NCBI GenBank assembly: GCA_963710645.1
Contig: CAVQBD010000003.1
Location: 310,001 to 374,000, forward strand
DNA length: 64,000 bases
From: FEB-10 sp963710645
GTDB lineage: Bacteria; Acidobacteriota; Thermoanaerobaculia; Thermoanaerobaculales; Sulfomarinibacteraceae
Direction of reading: 5' to 3'
A model generated the notes under the pieces. It was not told the origin of the DNA and ran no database searches. It worked only from the letters and a program-made list of their open reading frames with translations. Position numbers and translations under genes: made by a program. Positions 52,841 to 62,344 of this stretch are shown in pieces (within the stretch, counting starts at the first letter, position 1; every line of letters starts with the position of its first letter).

Positions 52841-55019
52841 TCAACGTGTAACGTCTTCCCCCAGCAACCCGCGAACCTCCTCGGCATCCTGTGTCCGGCC
52901 CATCCGCTCGAGCACGGTGAAGAGATTGTCCGGCGCGCTCACCACACCCGGATCGAGACCCACAGCCCGGCGGTAGGCCGCCGCAGCCTCCAATGGCCGC
53001 TTGTCGAGGGCCAAGGCGAGCGCGAGCCGATTGCGGGCACCTGCGTCTTCGGGGCGAAGTGCGACCGCGGTTTCAAGGCGAGCCACCGCATCTCCCGCCC
53101 GTCCGGTTGCCATGAGCACGGTTCCCAACCGGTTGAGGACCTCGGGATCGTCGGGGCGAACTCTCTCAGCTTCAAAAAGAAGCTCCAGGGCGCTCTCGAA
53201 TTCGCCCTGACCGTAGAGTAGGAATGCCAAGCTTGACGAGGCTGTCGGAGAAGTTGTCGCGGTGGTGTTCGAAGTCTTCCGGGCTGGTGTTTTGATAGGC
53301 GATTCGGTAGTGGCTCACGGCCTCGACGATTTGTCCCTTCTTCTCGAGCCCAACCGCCAGGTTGCCATGGGGAAGGGCCGCGTCGGGCTGGATCTCGATG
53401 GCCTTGATGTAGTGGAACATCGCCTCATCAGTCCGTCCCAGCAGGTCCGCCGCCAACCCGGCTTGGTACTGGACGCGAACATCGTCCGGGTCGAGTTCGA
53501 CCGCCTGCCGTGACAGTCCATAGGACTCCCCGAGCTTTCCGGCCCAGCCGATGACCTTGGACAAATTGGTCAGGGCGATGGCATGGGCGTGGGCGTCGAG
53601 CCCGCCCTCCACTCGCTCGGTCACCCGACGAATGGCCTCCTCACCCCAACCGGAATCTGGCCGGACGATCCCGTCATCGATCATCTGGTCCAGCAACGCC
53701 AGCGCGAGCAACCGATTCCCACCGATAGTCGGATGCACGTGGTCCAGAAACAGATTGCCTCCCGGAATCCCGCCGTCGGACCGCTGTTCCGCCAGTTGGA
53801 CAAAATCCACAACAGCCAACCCGTTGGCGGCGGCCACCTCTCGAACAATATCGGGCATTGGACCCAGTGCCCGGAGGGGACAAACATCTTCGTCGCGGGC
53901 TCTTTCGTACGCGATTTTGGCCTCGTCGAACCGACCCAGTGAATCCAGGGCCTGGCCCAGAACGTACTGCAATTCGGCGTGCCGTGGATCGATCTCGGCG
54001 GCCTGTCGGAGACGTTCGACGCCTCCTTCGGGGTCCCCTGCGCGAACCGCCTCGATGCCCTGTCGGACCAGAATGCCCCACATTCTCTGTTCCGCCGACG
54101 TCAGGCCATCACGATGCTCGCTTTTGAAGGGGCCCGATTCCCTGAGATTGGCCGCCGGGGTGACCATCATCACGTCAGCGCCGGCCGACCGCGCGATCTG
54201 GACCATGCGGTGGAGATTGAACCGGTAGTGCTGCAGCACCTTGTTCGCGAGATCGTCGTCTCGACTGTAAGCTGAAGGCCCCACCGCATCGTCGAGCAGG
54301 GTCACGACCTCAGATGAAAGCACATCCGAATCGGTGGCGGTCCCCCCGTCATTTTTAGTCGCGGCGACCAACCGGCCGACGGCGGCCCAGGTGCGAGTCT
54401 TCGAAACAAGTGCGCCCACCCCGCGGACCGGCCTCGGCATGGCGATGATCTGGGGGTAGCTTCGCCTCTCGAGGAACTCGTTGTGACCCGAATAGACAAC
54501 GAAGAGGTCGGGGTCGTACCGGATGAGCTCCTCCATGAGCACGGCCACCCGGTAGCTCGCGTAGCTGATGCCGCCGGCGTTGATGACCTCCCACCGGCGC
54601 TCCGGCTGGGCCTCCTTTAAGAACTCGCGGAGCCATCCGCAGAACGAGGTCACGTCACCGTAGGGTCGGCCATAGGTGGTGGATCCGCCAACGCAGAAGA
54701 TCCGATATGCACCCTTGGGCTTTTTCACCGGGAAGGTCTGGTCGTTGAAAAGGGCCTTCTTGGCGCCCGATCGTTCCATCACTCGTCCACCGTCAGCGGC
54801 CGTGGTCTCCACATAAAGCGGTGACGACCCCGAAAAACCCACATACGGGTCGCTGTCGTATGACCGGGAACCAACGCCAAGGATGGCCAGCAGCCCCTCC
54901 GCGAGAACGAAGAACAGCACTGTGGCCGCAATCGCGAAAACCAGCTTCTTCCGCAGCGGCAGCCCGTCCGCGGTGGCGTCCGAAATTTCAACGTGGTGCT
55001 GTGGCTCGTGTTTGCTCAT
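52841..55019 (-). CDS. Membrane-anchored SGNH-like hydrolase with TPR repeats, frameshifted near 53225
   Basis: The N-terminus (residues 20-50) has one membrane helix (LVFAIAATVLFFVLAEGLLAIL). The SGNH-type domain shows FCVGGSTTYGRPYG, NAGGISYASYR, VYSGHNEFLERR and the distal DHVHP, with TPR units inserted and appended (HAELQYVLGQALDSLGRFDEAKIAYERA, VRVQYQAGLAADLLGRTDEAMFHYIKAI). After DNFSDSLVKLG the frame leaves the TPR pattern and stops at 53172. The next frame resumes with FLLYGQGEFESALELLFEAERVRP and ends at 52841. Restored length is about 725 aa. An O-acyl esterase or polysaccharide-processing role is possible. Confidence 0.78.
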
Positions 55020-55265
55020 GACTCTGTTCCGGACCAGTGACCGCGACGACTGGTCGCCGCGCGTGGGCTGACAGTCTAGCTCGGGCGGGTCACTCAGTCA
55101 CCCCAGGATGGCGGTCCGAAGGCGGCCGTAATCCACGTGTGGCTTCAAATCCTGGTCTGAGGTGACCGCCGCACCCCCACCATCACTGAACTCACACGAC
55201 AGTTTCTGCTACCCTCCGTGGTGGCCGAGGACACCTTCGGCTGTCCTTTCCGGGAGGTCTCGACC

Positions 55266-57836
55266 ATGCTGCTCAATCTGCGAACGATAACCATCGGCAT
55301 CGCTGCCACTGTGCTCTCTCTTCCCCTGTTTGCCGGAGGGCCGGAGGTCCTGGTCCGTATCGACCGACCAGAGAACATGGGCCGAGATGCGCTCATCGAG
55401 GCCGGGGTGCCACTGGTGGCCGAGCTGTCCCACGCGTTTCTGGCCGTGGGGGACCAGGCCACGATGGAAGCAGCGGCAGCGACCTTCGGCATGAGAATCA
55501 GCGTCGTTGATCCCAATCCCGATGACGGTTCGTTCGCCCTCGCCGGTCTACTGGAACGGGGATCGCTTGCCGACCTCGCACCGTGCGGCGATGTGGTCTG
55601 GCGGGAGGACGACTGGATCCTGCTGCGCACTGACCACAGCGATCTCGCCGGGTGCCTGGCGGGCGGAGGGGTCGTCGTGACGCCCCTGTCGCTGGAACCT
55701 ATCAGACATTCCAAGGTACCGTCGGCCGCATCCGCGGCGTTGCCGGAAGGACCGGCAGAAGTGCTCGACACCGATGATCTGGTGCTGGACATGCTCACCA
55801 GAATCGACGGCCCCTTCGCGCTCGCCCACTGGCAGGCCGTGGTGGCCTCGGCCTCCACTCGATACTCCACGTCGTCCGGGTGCTTTGCCGCCGCCGACGA
55901 CGTCTACGATCTCTTCGACGCCTTCGGCCTCGGGCCCGAGTTCCAGGACCACACGTCCGGCCACGCACCCAACATCATCGGCACCATTCCCGGGCAAATC
56001 ACCCCCGAGAACGTCTACATCGTCATCGGGCACCTCGACGACATGCCGTCATCCGGCAGCGCTCCAGGTGCCGACGACAATGCCTCGGGGTCGGCCTTGG
56101 TGACGGCCCTCGCCGAGGTCATGTCGGACTACGATTTCGCCAGCACGATTCGATTTCTCGCCGTGACCGGTGAAGAATGGGGGCTGTACGGCAGCACCTA
56201 CTACGCCGCCCAGGCGACCGCCGCTGGCGAACAGATCCAGGCCGTGCTCAACGCCGACATGGTGGGCTGGGAGGGCAACGGATTGCCCTCCCAGGAGGAT
56301 TTGGACATCAACTACAACACCGGTTCGGCCTGGCTCGGAAACCTGATGACCCAGGTTGCCGCCGACTACCCGGTGGGACTGCCGGTGAATGCCTTTCAGT
56401 GCAACGACATGGCCTACAGCGACCACTGGCCGTTTTGGCAACGGGGTTTTTCAGGGGTCTGCGGCATCACCGACAACGAGGGATTCTGTGGCCAGAGCGG
56501 AAGCTACCCCTACTACCACACCAGCTCCGACACCATCGCCAACTGCGGTCCCGGCGGGCCCGAGTTTCTCGCCGGGTCCATGAGGCTCTACCTCGCAACG
56601 GCCGGTCACCTCGCAGAACCTCTGTGCCGACGCAGCGGCCCTCCTTCCGACCTCGTCGCCGCAGGGGCAGCCGATCATCGCATCGACCTGTCGTGGGCAG
56701 GGGCCGGTCCGGGGCTCAGTTACGAAATCCGTCGCGCACCGGGCGGCTGCGCCCAACCGGGGGCGGAGACGGTGGTCGGAGAAACGACCAATCTCTACTA
56801 CAGTGACACCTCCGCTTCGGGTGACGTGGTGTACGGCTACACTGTGGTGGCAAAGGACCCGAGTGGATACTGTTTATCGGCCCCCACCAGTTGTGTGGAG
56901 GCCTCGACCACCGGCGCCTGCACCGAGGCCCCGGGCTTTGCCGGCGCCACCGGCGTGACGGATGGCGCATCTCAGACCTGCCAGCTCACGGTGAATTGGT
57001 CCACCCCTTACGAAGTCTATTGCGGCGGTGATGTGGCCTATAACATCTACCGATCCACGTCCCCGGGCTTCGCACCGGGACCGGCGAATCTCATCGCCAA
57101 TCACGTCACAGGCACCAGCCACGACGACTACGACGCCGTCTTCTCCGAGCAGTACTTTTACGTTGTCCGGGCGGTTGACCTGGGCAACGGCGCCGAGGAC
57201 TCCAACACGGTCGAGGTAACCGGCAGTCCCACCGGTCCTCCGGTCATCGGAACGTGGACCGACACCGCCGGCGACACCGGCCCGGCCACGCTGGACATGG
57301 AGGCGCCGTGGCACACCTATGCCTCGAGTGGACACGTCGGGCCGATGGTCTATCGCACAGGCCACTACTCCAGCGACACCTGTTCGGCGGCAACCACGCC
57401 GCCCCTGCAACTGGGCCCCGCGCCGACCCTCGAATTCTGGTCCACCTACGATATCGAGGACGACTGGGACAAAGGCATCGTGGAGATTTCGTCAAACGGA
57501 GGAACCACGTGGACCCGGCTGGAGGTCGGATACCCGGGTTACGCCGGAAACACCGGTGACGAGTGTCTATTGCCAACCGGGGACTACTTCACCGGAACAA
57601 ACGCCACCTACGACGCCTACCAGGCATCGCTGGCGACGTGGAGCGGTCAAGAAGTCATGCTGCGCTGGCGGCTTTCGTCGGACGGTTACGTGGAGAAGGA
57701 CGGTTGGTGGATCGACGACATCGCCATCACCGATGTTTCGGTCCCGGGCGAGTGCAGCTCCGGTCCGTCGACCCTCGTCTTTTCCGACGGCTTCGACTCA
57801 GGGAGCGCCGACGGATGGTCGGCGGTGGGACCCTAG
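55266..57836 (+). CDS. Secreted M28-family zinc peptidase with fibronectin-type domains
   Basis: 856 residues from ATG 55266 behind GGGAGG. Signal peptide, a roughly 180-aa pro-region, then the M28 catalytic domain with all ligands: IGHLDDMP, GADDNASGSA, TGEEWGLYGS, LNADMVGW and YHTSSDT. Two fibronectin-type III-like domains and a MAM/immune-inhibitor-A-like jelly roll (TLEFWSTYDIEDDWDKGIVEISSNGGTTW) follow. It ends in LVFSDGFDSGSADGW, the shared tag. An extracellular aminopeptidase. Confidence 0.92.
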   Translation: MLLNLRTITIGIAATVLSLPLFAGGPEVLVRIDRPENMGRDALIEAGVPLVAELSHAFLAVGDQATMEAAAATFGMRISVVDPNPDDGSFALAGLLERGSLADLAPCGDVVWREDDWILLRTDHSDLAGCLAGGGVVVTPLSLEPIRHSKVPSAASAALPEGPAEVLDTDDLVLDMLTRIDGPFALAHWQAVVASASTRYSTSSGCFAAADDVYDLFDAFGLGPEFQDHTSGHAPNIIGTIPGQITPENVYIVIGHLDDMPSSGSAPGADDNASGSALVTALAEVMSDYDFASTIRFLAVTGEEWGLYGSTYYAAQATAAGEQIQAVLNADMVGWEGNGLPSQEDLDINYNTGSAWLGNLMTQVAADYPVGLPVNAFQCNDMAYSDHWPFWQRGFSGVCGITDNEGFCGQSGSYPYYHTSSDTIANCGPGGPEFLAGSMRLYLATAGHLAEPLCRRSGPPSDLVAAGAADHRIDLSWAGAGPGLSYEIRRAPGGCAQPGAETVVGETTNLYYSDTSASGDVVYGYTVVAKDPSGYCLSAPTSCVEASTTGACTEAPGFAGATGVTDGASQTCQLTVNWSTPYEVYCGGDVAYNIYRSTSPGFAPGPANLIANHVTGTSHDDYDAVFSEQYFYVVRAVDLGNGAEDSNTVEVTGSPTGPPVIGTWTDTAGDTGPATLDMEAPWHTYASSGHVGPMVYRTGHYSSDTCSAATTPPLQLGPAPTLEFWSTYDIEDDWDKGIVEISSNGGTTWTRLEVGYPGYAGNTGDECLLPTGDYFTGTNATYDAYQASLATWSGQEVMLRWRLSSDGYVEKDGWWIDDIAITDVSVPGECSSGPSTLVFSDGFDSGSADGWSAVGP

Positions 57837-58191
57837 CCTCCACCCGTTCCAGGGGCTAGCGGCTCGGGGCTGGATTCCCGGCTCAATCGGTGGGCATGTC
57901 GGCGCCAGGCACCGGCCCGCGCGAACGGTTCGTTCCGCTGATTTCGGCGGGCCCATCTCCCAACCGCGCTCCCCGAGGGAGCCACCCCTGACACTTTCGG
58001 GACCATTGACCTTACCAGTCTTCGGTGCGGAGAATCCCGAAAGTGTCGGAAGTGGGGCGCCCGTGCATCGCGCCTTCCCCGGCTCCATGCGGGTGGGGGG
58101 GGGGTCGAATTTCGAATTTCGAATTTCGAACTGATCTCCCAGAGGTCTAAAAACCCGGAGCCCTGAGCCACCGATCGGGTATCCTCACCAA
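57837..58191. repeat. Gap with covarying palindrome element and GAATTTC words
   Basis: From 57899, GGCGCCAGGCACCGGC, then GCTCCCCGAGGGAGC and the stem GACACTTTCGGGA (57990-58002) with TCCCGAAAGTGTC (58035-58047), as at 29771. GAATTTC is repeated three times at 58109-58130. No gene is supported. Confidence 0.65.
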
Positions 58192-59400
58192 ATGTCCAAT
58201 CCAGTCATCCATACTCTGGGTCACGGCTTCGACTGGTGCGCATCCAGCCTCCAGTGGCCAGTGACCACCGATGTGGGAGGGGGTTTGTCAGGGGTGATCG
58301 CCGCCGCCACCAGGGTCATGTGGCTCGATCCATCCAGCGGCCGCCTCGCCTATCGCGGCGTACCCATCGAGGTCCTCGCCCATCAGCCCGATTTCGAGCG
58401 CACGGCTTTTCTGCTCATAACCGGTCAACCGGCGGATGAGGACCCAGGGGCTTTTCATGTCTTCCGCGGGGGGCTGAGGTCCAGCCGCATCCTCCCGGAT
58501 GACGTCCTCGGCCTGATCGAAACATTTCCCCGGTCGATCCATCCCACCCGGGTTCTCCGCGCCGGGGTCTCCGCCATGGGCTGTCACGAACTGGATGTGG
58601 ACGACCACATCGACGGAAGGAGCCTCTGGAGCGAGCTTCGCATCGTGGGTCAGGTGGCGTCGCTGGTTTCCCACATCGTGGATTACCGCCGTGGGCGCCC
58701 GGCCTTCGTCGCCGACCCCGACACCAGTCTTGCCGAATCCGTCCTCCAGGCTTTGGCGGGGAGGGACCCGTCCGACGAAGAACGCCAGGCTCTCGATCTC
58801 CTTTGGGTTCTCTATGCAGCCCATGGTCTCGATGCGCCGACGTTCACCTCGATGGTCGTGGCCTCCTGTCTCGCCGATCCCTACTACAACGTCGTGGCCG
58901 GTCTCTCGGCCCTTACCGGCCGCCACCAGGGCGGAGCCGGTGAGCACATCGTCGAACAACTGCTCACTCTTGAAGATCCGCAATCCGCCACTAGGTGGGT
59001 GCACAGCACGTTGGCGCAAGGCGGAGTGATCCCAGGATTCGGCCACCGCGCCTACCGGATGGCCGATCCTCGAGCCGTCGTGCTGCGAAAGGCTGCGGCC
59101 TCCCTGGCCCGGCAGATGGGGCAAGGAAAGCTCTACGAGGTTGCCCGGGCCGTGGAGGAGGCGGCAACTTTGGCCCTGGCTCCTCGGGGCATCTTTGTCA
59201 ACATCAATCTCTACGGCGCCTTGATGTTCCACCTCTTGGGGGCCCAACCCGCCGAGATCCCGTGCCTCATAGCCGCCGCCCGCGTCGCCGGCATGGTGGC
59301 CCTCGTCCGCGAAACGCTGCACGACATCCGCCTGTACAGACCCCTGAGTCGCTACATCGGTCCCTCAGAGCGTGCCGTTCCGGATGGAGATCATCGGTGA
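58192..59400 (+). CDS. Citrate-synthase-like protein, probably catalytically altered
   Basis: 402 residues of citrate-synthase fold (GRLAYRGVPIEVLA, AAHGLDAPTFTSMVVAS, GRHQGGAGEHIVEQL, PGFGHRAYRMADPRA). The catalytic His of the GHR.Y..DPR loop is present. The NVDFYSG segment that carries the catalytic Asp reads NINLYGA, so that Asp is Asn339. It overlaps the next citrate-synthase gene by GTGA. It may serve as a regulatory or structural partner in a heteromer. Confidence 0.8.
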   Translation: MSNPVIHTLGHGFDWCASSLQWPVTTDVGGGLSGVIAAATRVMWLDPSSGRLAYRGVPIEVLAHQPDFERTAFLLITGQPADEDPGAFHVFRGGLRSSRILPDDVLGLIETFPRSIHPTRVLRAGVSAMGCHELDVDDHIDGRSLWSELRIVGQVASLVSHIVDYRRGRPAFVADPDTSLAESVLQALAGRDPSDEERQALDLLWVLYAAHGLDAPTFTSMVVASCLADPYYNVVAGLSALTGRHQGGAGEHIVEQLLTLEDPQSATRWVHSTLAQGGVIPGFGHRAYRMADPRAVVLRKAAASLARQMGQGKLYEVARAVEEAATLALAPRGIFVNINLYGALMFHLLGAQPAEIPCLIAAARVAGMVALVRETLHDIRLYRPLSRYIGPSERAVPDGDHR

Positions 59401-60533
59401 TCGGCTCGCAACCACCGAAACCGCTTCAACGCTACGACCGCGGACTCGAGGGCCTGGTGGCGGGAGATACGGCCATCGGGCTTATCGACGGGGTCCGGGG
59501 CCGGCTCCTCTACCGGGGTTACGAGGTCGCGGATCTGGTCAAACATGCGACTTTCGAGGAGGTCTCCTTTCTCATCCTGTTTGGAGAATTGCCCGACCCG
59601 ACCGAACTGAGTCGTTGGTCGGCGGAGCTTCGGCAGTGGCGTCAGCCCCCCCGGGCCGCACTCAATGCCCTGGATTCGGTGCCCGCTCGAGCCCATCCTC
59701 TCGCGCAGTTCAGGACCATGCTCACGGTGGCCGCCTGCCACATCCCCGATGCCGACGACACCAGTCTCGACGCACAGTGGCGACGCCCGGCCCGCATTAT
59801 GAGCTGGACCGCATCCCTCGCGGCGGCAGCCATTAGACACCTCCACGGCAAGGATCCGATCGATCCCTCCGACGACCTGGGATACTCGGCCAATTGGCTC
59901 TACCAGGTCCTTGGAAGACGACCCGATGAGGACGAGAGCAGAGCCTTTGACGCCAGCCTCATCGTCCAGGCGGAGCACGGTCTCCACGCTGCTGCTCTGG
60001 CGGCTTTGGTGGTTGCCTCCACCGGGGCGGATCTGGGTTCTGCGGTCCTTGCCGGGATGGGGGCGCTGTCCGGGGCCCGCCACGGCGGAGCCAACCAGCT
60101 TGCGTTCGAAACCCTGGCTGAGCTTACGACGCCGGCCCACGCCCGTGCCTGGGCCATCCAGGCCCTCGCTCGCCGTCACCGGTTCCCGGGCTTCGGCCAT
60201 CGGGTGTACAAGTGCCCTGACCCTCGTGTGACCGTCCTGGAGCCCTTCGCCCGGTCGCTGCTCACCGCCCGCGGCATGGACCGTCTGTGGGAGACGTACG
60301 TGGCCTTGCGCGACGAAGTTGAATCAGAGCTCGGAGGCCGCGGAATCTTCGCCAACGTGGACAGCATCACCGGTTTGCTCTACCACCCCATGGGTTTGCC
60401 GGCCTCGGCCTTCCCGATCCCGTTCTGCCTCGCGATTCAAACCGGATGGATGGCCCATTGCCTGGAGTATCTGCCCGACGGCGCCATGATCGAACCCGGC
60501 GCCGTGTACCTCGCAGAACCCGAGAAGATCTAG
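59397..60533 (+). CDS. Citrate synthase (or methylcitrate synthase)
   Basis: 378 residues from GTG 59397. LIDGVRGRLLYRGYEVADL, AEHGLHAAALAALVVAST, SGARHGGANQLAFETL and GFGHRVYKCPDPR are typical. The catalytic Asp322 is kept in ANVDSITGLLYHPMGLP. It condenses oxaloacetate with acetyl-CoA or propionyl-CoA. The coupled paralogue before it has lost this Asp. Pairs like this occur in several phyla; the choice of acyl-CoA cannot be read here. Confidence 0.85.
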   Translation: MIGSQPPKPLQRYDRGLEGLVAGDTAIGLIDGVRGRLLYRGYEVADLVKHATFEEVSFLILFGELPDPTELSRWSAELRQWRQPPRAALNALDSVPARAHPLAQFRTMLTVAACHIPDADDTSLDAQWRRPARIMSWTASLAAAAIRHLHGKDPIDPSDDLGYSANWLYQVLGRRPDEDESRAFDASLIVQAEHGLHAAALAALVVASTGADLGSAVLAGMGALSGARHGGANQLAFETLAELTTPAHARAWAIQALARRHRFPGFGHRVYKCPDPRVTVLEPFARSLLTARGMDRLWETYVALRDEVESELGGRGIFANVDSITGLLYHPMGLPASAFPIPFCLAIQTGWMAHCLEYLPDGAMIEPGAVYLAEPEKI

Positions 60534-60624
60534 GGTCCAAGAACGCAGATCCAAGAACGAAGAACCACCGCCCGCCCAGAACCCGGGATCTTCTTCGATC
60601 TTTGTTCTTCGTTCTTGGACCGCG
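60530..60624. repeat. Word-repeat hairpin, CCAAGAACG
   Basis: TCCAAGAACGAAGAAC (60550-60565) pairs perfectly over 16 bp with 60604-60619. A preceding GTCCAAGAACGCAG word makes it near-tandem. It lies between convergent genes and could act as a bidirectional end signal. Confidence 0.7.
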
Positions 60625-61908
60625 TTAGACGCGCAGGCGGATGAAGAGCTCGCGGAGGCGCAGCAGGAGTTTTGCCAGCTCGCAATCAGCGAGGAAGGCC
60701 CTGAGCTCCTCCTGGTCACTGCCGGCCTTCAGACGATCCTGGTAGTTCTCCACAACCGCGTGAAAGGTGGCGACCTCAGCCAGTCCGTAGGCCTCGGCCC
60801 GTGCCGAGTACCAGCCAGAATCCAGGACAGACTGCCAGACATTGGTGCTGATCTCCTGAGAACTCCCGTATGCCATCTCAGCAGCGCTGATGATCTCCGA
60901 TCTGAGATCCCGCAGAACCTGAAAATCCTCAGGCTCCACGTGAACCAGGCCGACAGGGGTCGACGACCCGTCCAGCACGTTCTCACGCAACCTGTTGGCC
61001 TCCTGCCGGCCGTCCACTTCGTCGAACAAGACGTCGGTAGACTGGGGAGAACTGGACGCGATTCCTCCCACACCAACACGCTGAGAAGGATCGTCCTGCT
61101 CGTCATCGAACAACACGTCGGTTGATTGGGCCCTCGCGCCCTCGTCCCAACCGGCGACGGCTGCCGCGCCAAATCCGATCTCGGGCGACGTGTCCGGCTC
61201 TCGATCACCGAACAGCGCAGACGTGGCCTCGGTCCGTTCAGCACTCACCTGCACCGGCGACTGCGGAGGGGCAGACTCCGGACGGGACCCATCGTTCCGG
61301 TCCGCCGATTCCTCGGGATGATCGGCCGCCTCTGGTGTCTTTTTCGCCCCGGTTGCGCCGGCCGCCCCGCCCCCACCTCCGCCGTCCCGCCCACGCCGGC
61401 GGGCCCCGCTCAACTTCTCTCGCAACCTGAGGTGGAGCTCATCCAAGACCACACCCTCGGAGTCGCTCACCACCCGACCCGCTGCGAGCTTCCGCCTGAG
61501 GTCCTCGAGGGTTCGAAGGTTGGCAAGCAAGCCGTCCGGAGAGAGCGCCAGGCCCTGCAGAAGAGCGACCAGGCTCTCGCTCGACTCCACCATGTCGGCG
61601 AGATCGCCAAAGCTCGCGAGCTCGTACGGTTCTTCCTCATCCGACGCGGTGCGTTCCATTTCAATTTCGGTGGCACGGGCCGCGATCAGCCGGTCCCGAA
61701 CGCCGGCCGGACAGCCCGCGACAAACCAATCTTCCCCCCACAACCGAATGGCTCCACGCCGTACGATGCGCCGAAATCCCACCAAGAGGTCGATGATTTT
61801 TCCATAGGCCTCGACCCGCGCTTCGGAAGCCTCAACCGAATTTAAAGTGTCCCCAGCCACAACGGTGCATTGTACCGGTGTCGGGTCGGATTTCTCAGCC
61901 GTCGTCAC
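60625..61908 (-). CDS. Unknown protein with repeated STDVLFD motifs
   Basis: 427 residues with no signal peptide. Residues 30-170 are helical (EAYGKIIDLLVGFRRIVRRGAIRLWGEDWFV). A low-complexity middle contains two near-identical motifs, QSTDVLFDDEQ and QSTDVLFDEVD, and a weaker ATSALFGDRE. A helical C-terminus ends LLLRLRELFIRLRV. The repeated motifs look like short linear binding sites. I do not recognise a family. fxsA lies directly downstream, overlapping its stop. Confidence 0.6.
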   Translation of the reverse strand: MTTAEKSDPTPVQCTVVAGDTLNSVEASEARVEAYGKIIDLLVGFRRIVRRGAIRLWGEDWFVAGCPAGVRDRLIAARATEIEMERTASDEEEPYELASFGDLADMVESSESLVALLQGLALSPDGLLANLRTLEDLRRKLAAGRVVSDSEGVVLDELHLRLREKLSGARRRGRDGGGGGGAAGATGAKKTPEAADHPEESADRNDGSRPESAPPQSPVQVSAERTEATSALFGDREPDTSPEIGFGAAAVAGWDEGARAQSTDVLFDDEQDDPSQRVGVGGIASSSPQSTDVLFDEVDGRQEANRLRENVLDGSSTPVGLVHVEPEDFQVLRDLRSEIISAAEMAYGSSQEISTNVWQSVLDSGWYSARAEAYGLAEVATFHAVVENYQDRLKAGSDQEELRAFLADCELAKLLLRLRELFIRLRV

Positions 61909-62317
61909 TGCGCCACTCCACGTCGATCACATTCGGGTCGAATCCGGAGATCTGTGACGGCAGGCGCCGACGAACCAGCGATCTCGCGAGGCGCCGGCCC
62001 TGCGGAAACAGCAGTCCGAATCCCAGTGCATCCGTCAACAGACCGGGGGTCAGCAGAACGGCGCCGGCAACCAGTATCAGCAGGCCGTCGATGAGGGCGT
62101 CGGTGGGCATCTCACCCGCCGCGACCCTGGTCCGCACCTCGCCGAGCACCTTCAGACCCTGCACCCTGGCCAGCCATGCTCCCAACAGGCCGGTGACGAC
62201 CACGATTCCGATGGTGATCTCCACCCCCACAAGCGATCCGACCTGGATCAACAGGTAGAGTTCCACCAGAGGAACCAGGATGAAGAGGGCGGCGAGACGG
62301 GCGAACATCGCGGCCAT
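61895..62317 (-). CDS. fxsA: FxsA-family membrane protein
   Basis: 140 residues from ATG 62317. ALFILVPLVELYLLIQVGSLVG, GLLGAWLARVQGLKVL and the PGLLTDALGFGLLFPQGR segment are FxsA signatures. FxsA is a small inner-membrane protein that in E. coli relieves phage F exclusion; its normal function is unclear. A longer in-frame extension upstream is made of word repeats and is not likely to be translated. Confidence 0.88.
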   Translation of the reverse strand: MAAMFARLAALFILVPLVELYLLIQVGSLVGVEITIGIVVVTGLLGAWLARVQGLKVLGEVRTRVAAGEMPTDALIDGLLILVAGAVLLTPGLLTDALGFGLLFPQGRRLARSLVRRRLPSQISGFDPNVIDVEWRSDDG

Positions 62318-62344
62318 GGTACACCGGCGCCCACCCGGCCACCC

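Larger units (their letters stand above)
50653..52855. repeat. Long direct repeat, unit 2 (2.2 kb)
   Basis: Partner of 47024-49225. Its right edge falls within an AACGTT word array, in what is the loop of a large hairpin in unit 1, and supplies the stop codon of the SGNH/TPR gene. Confidence 0.9.
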
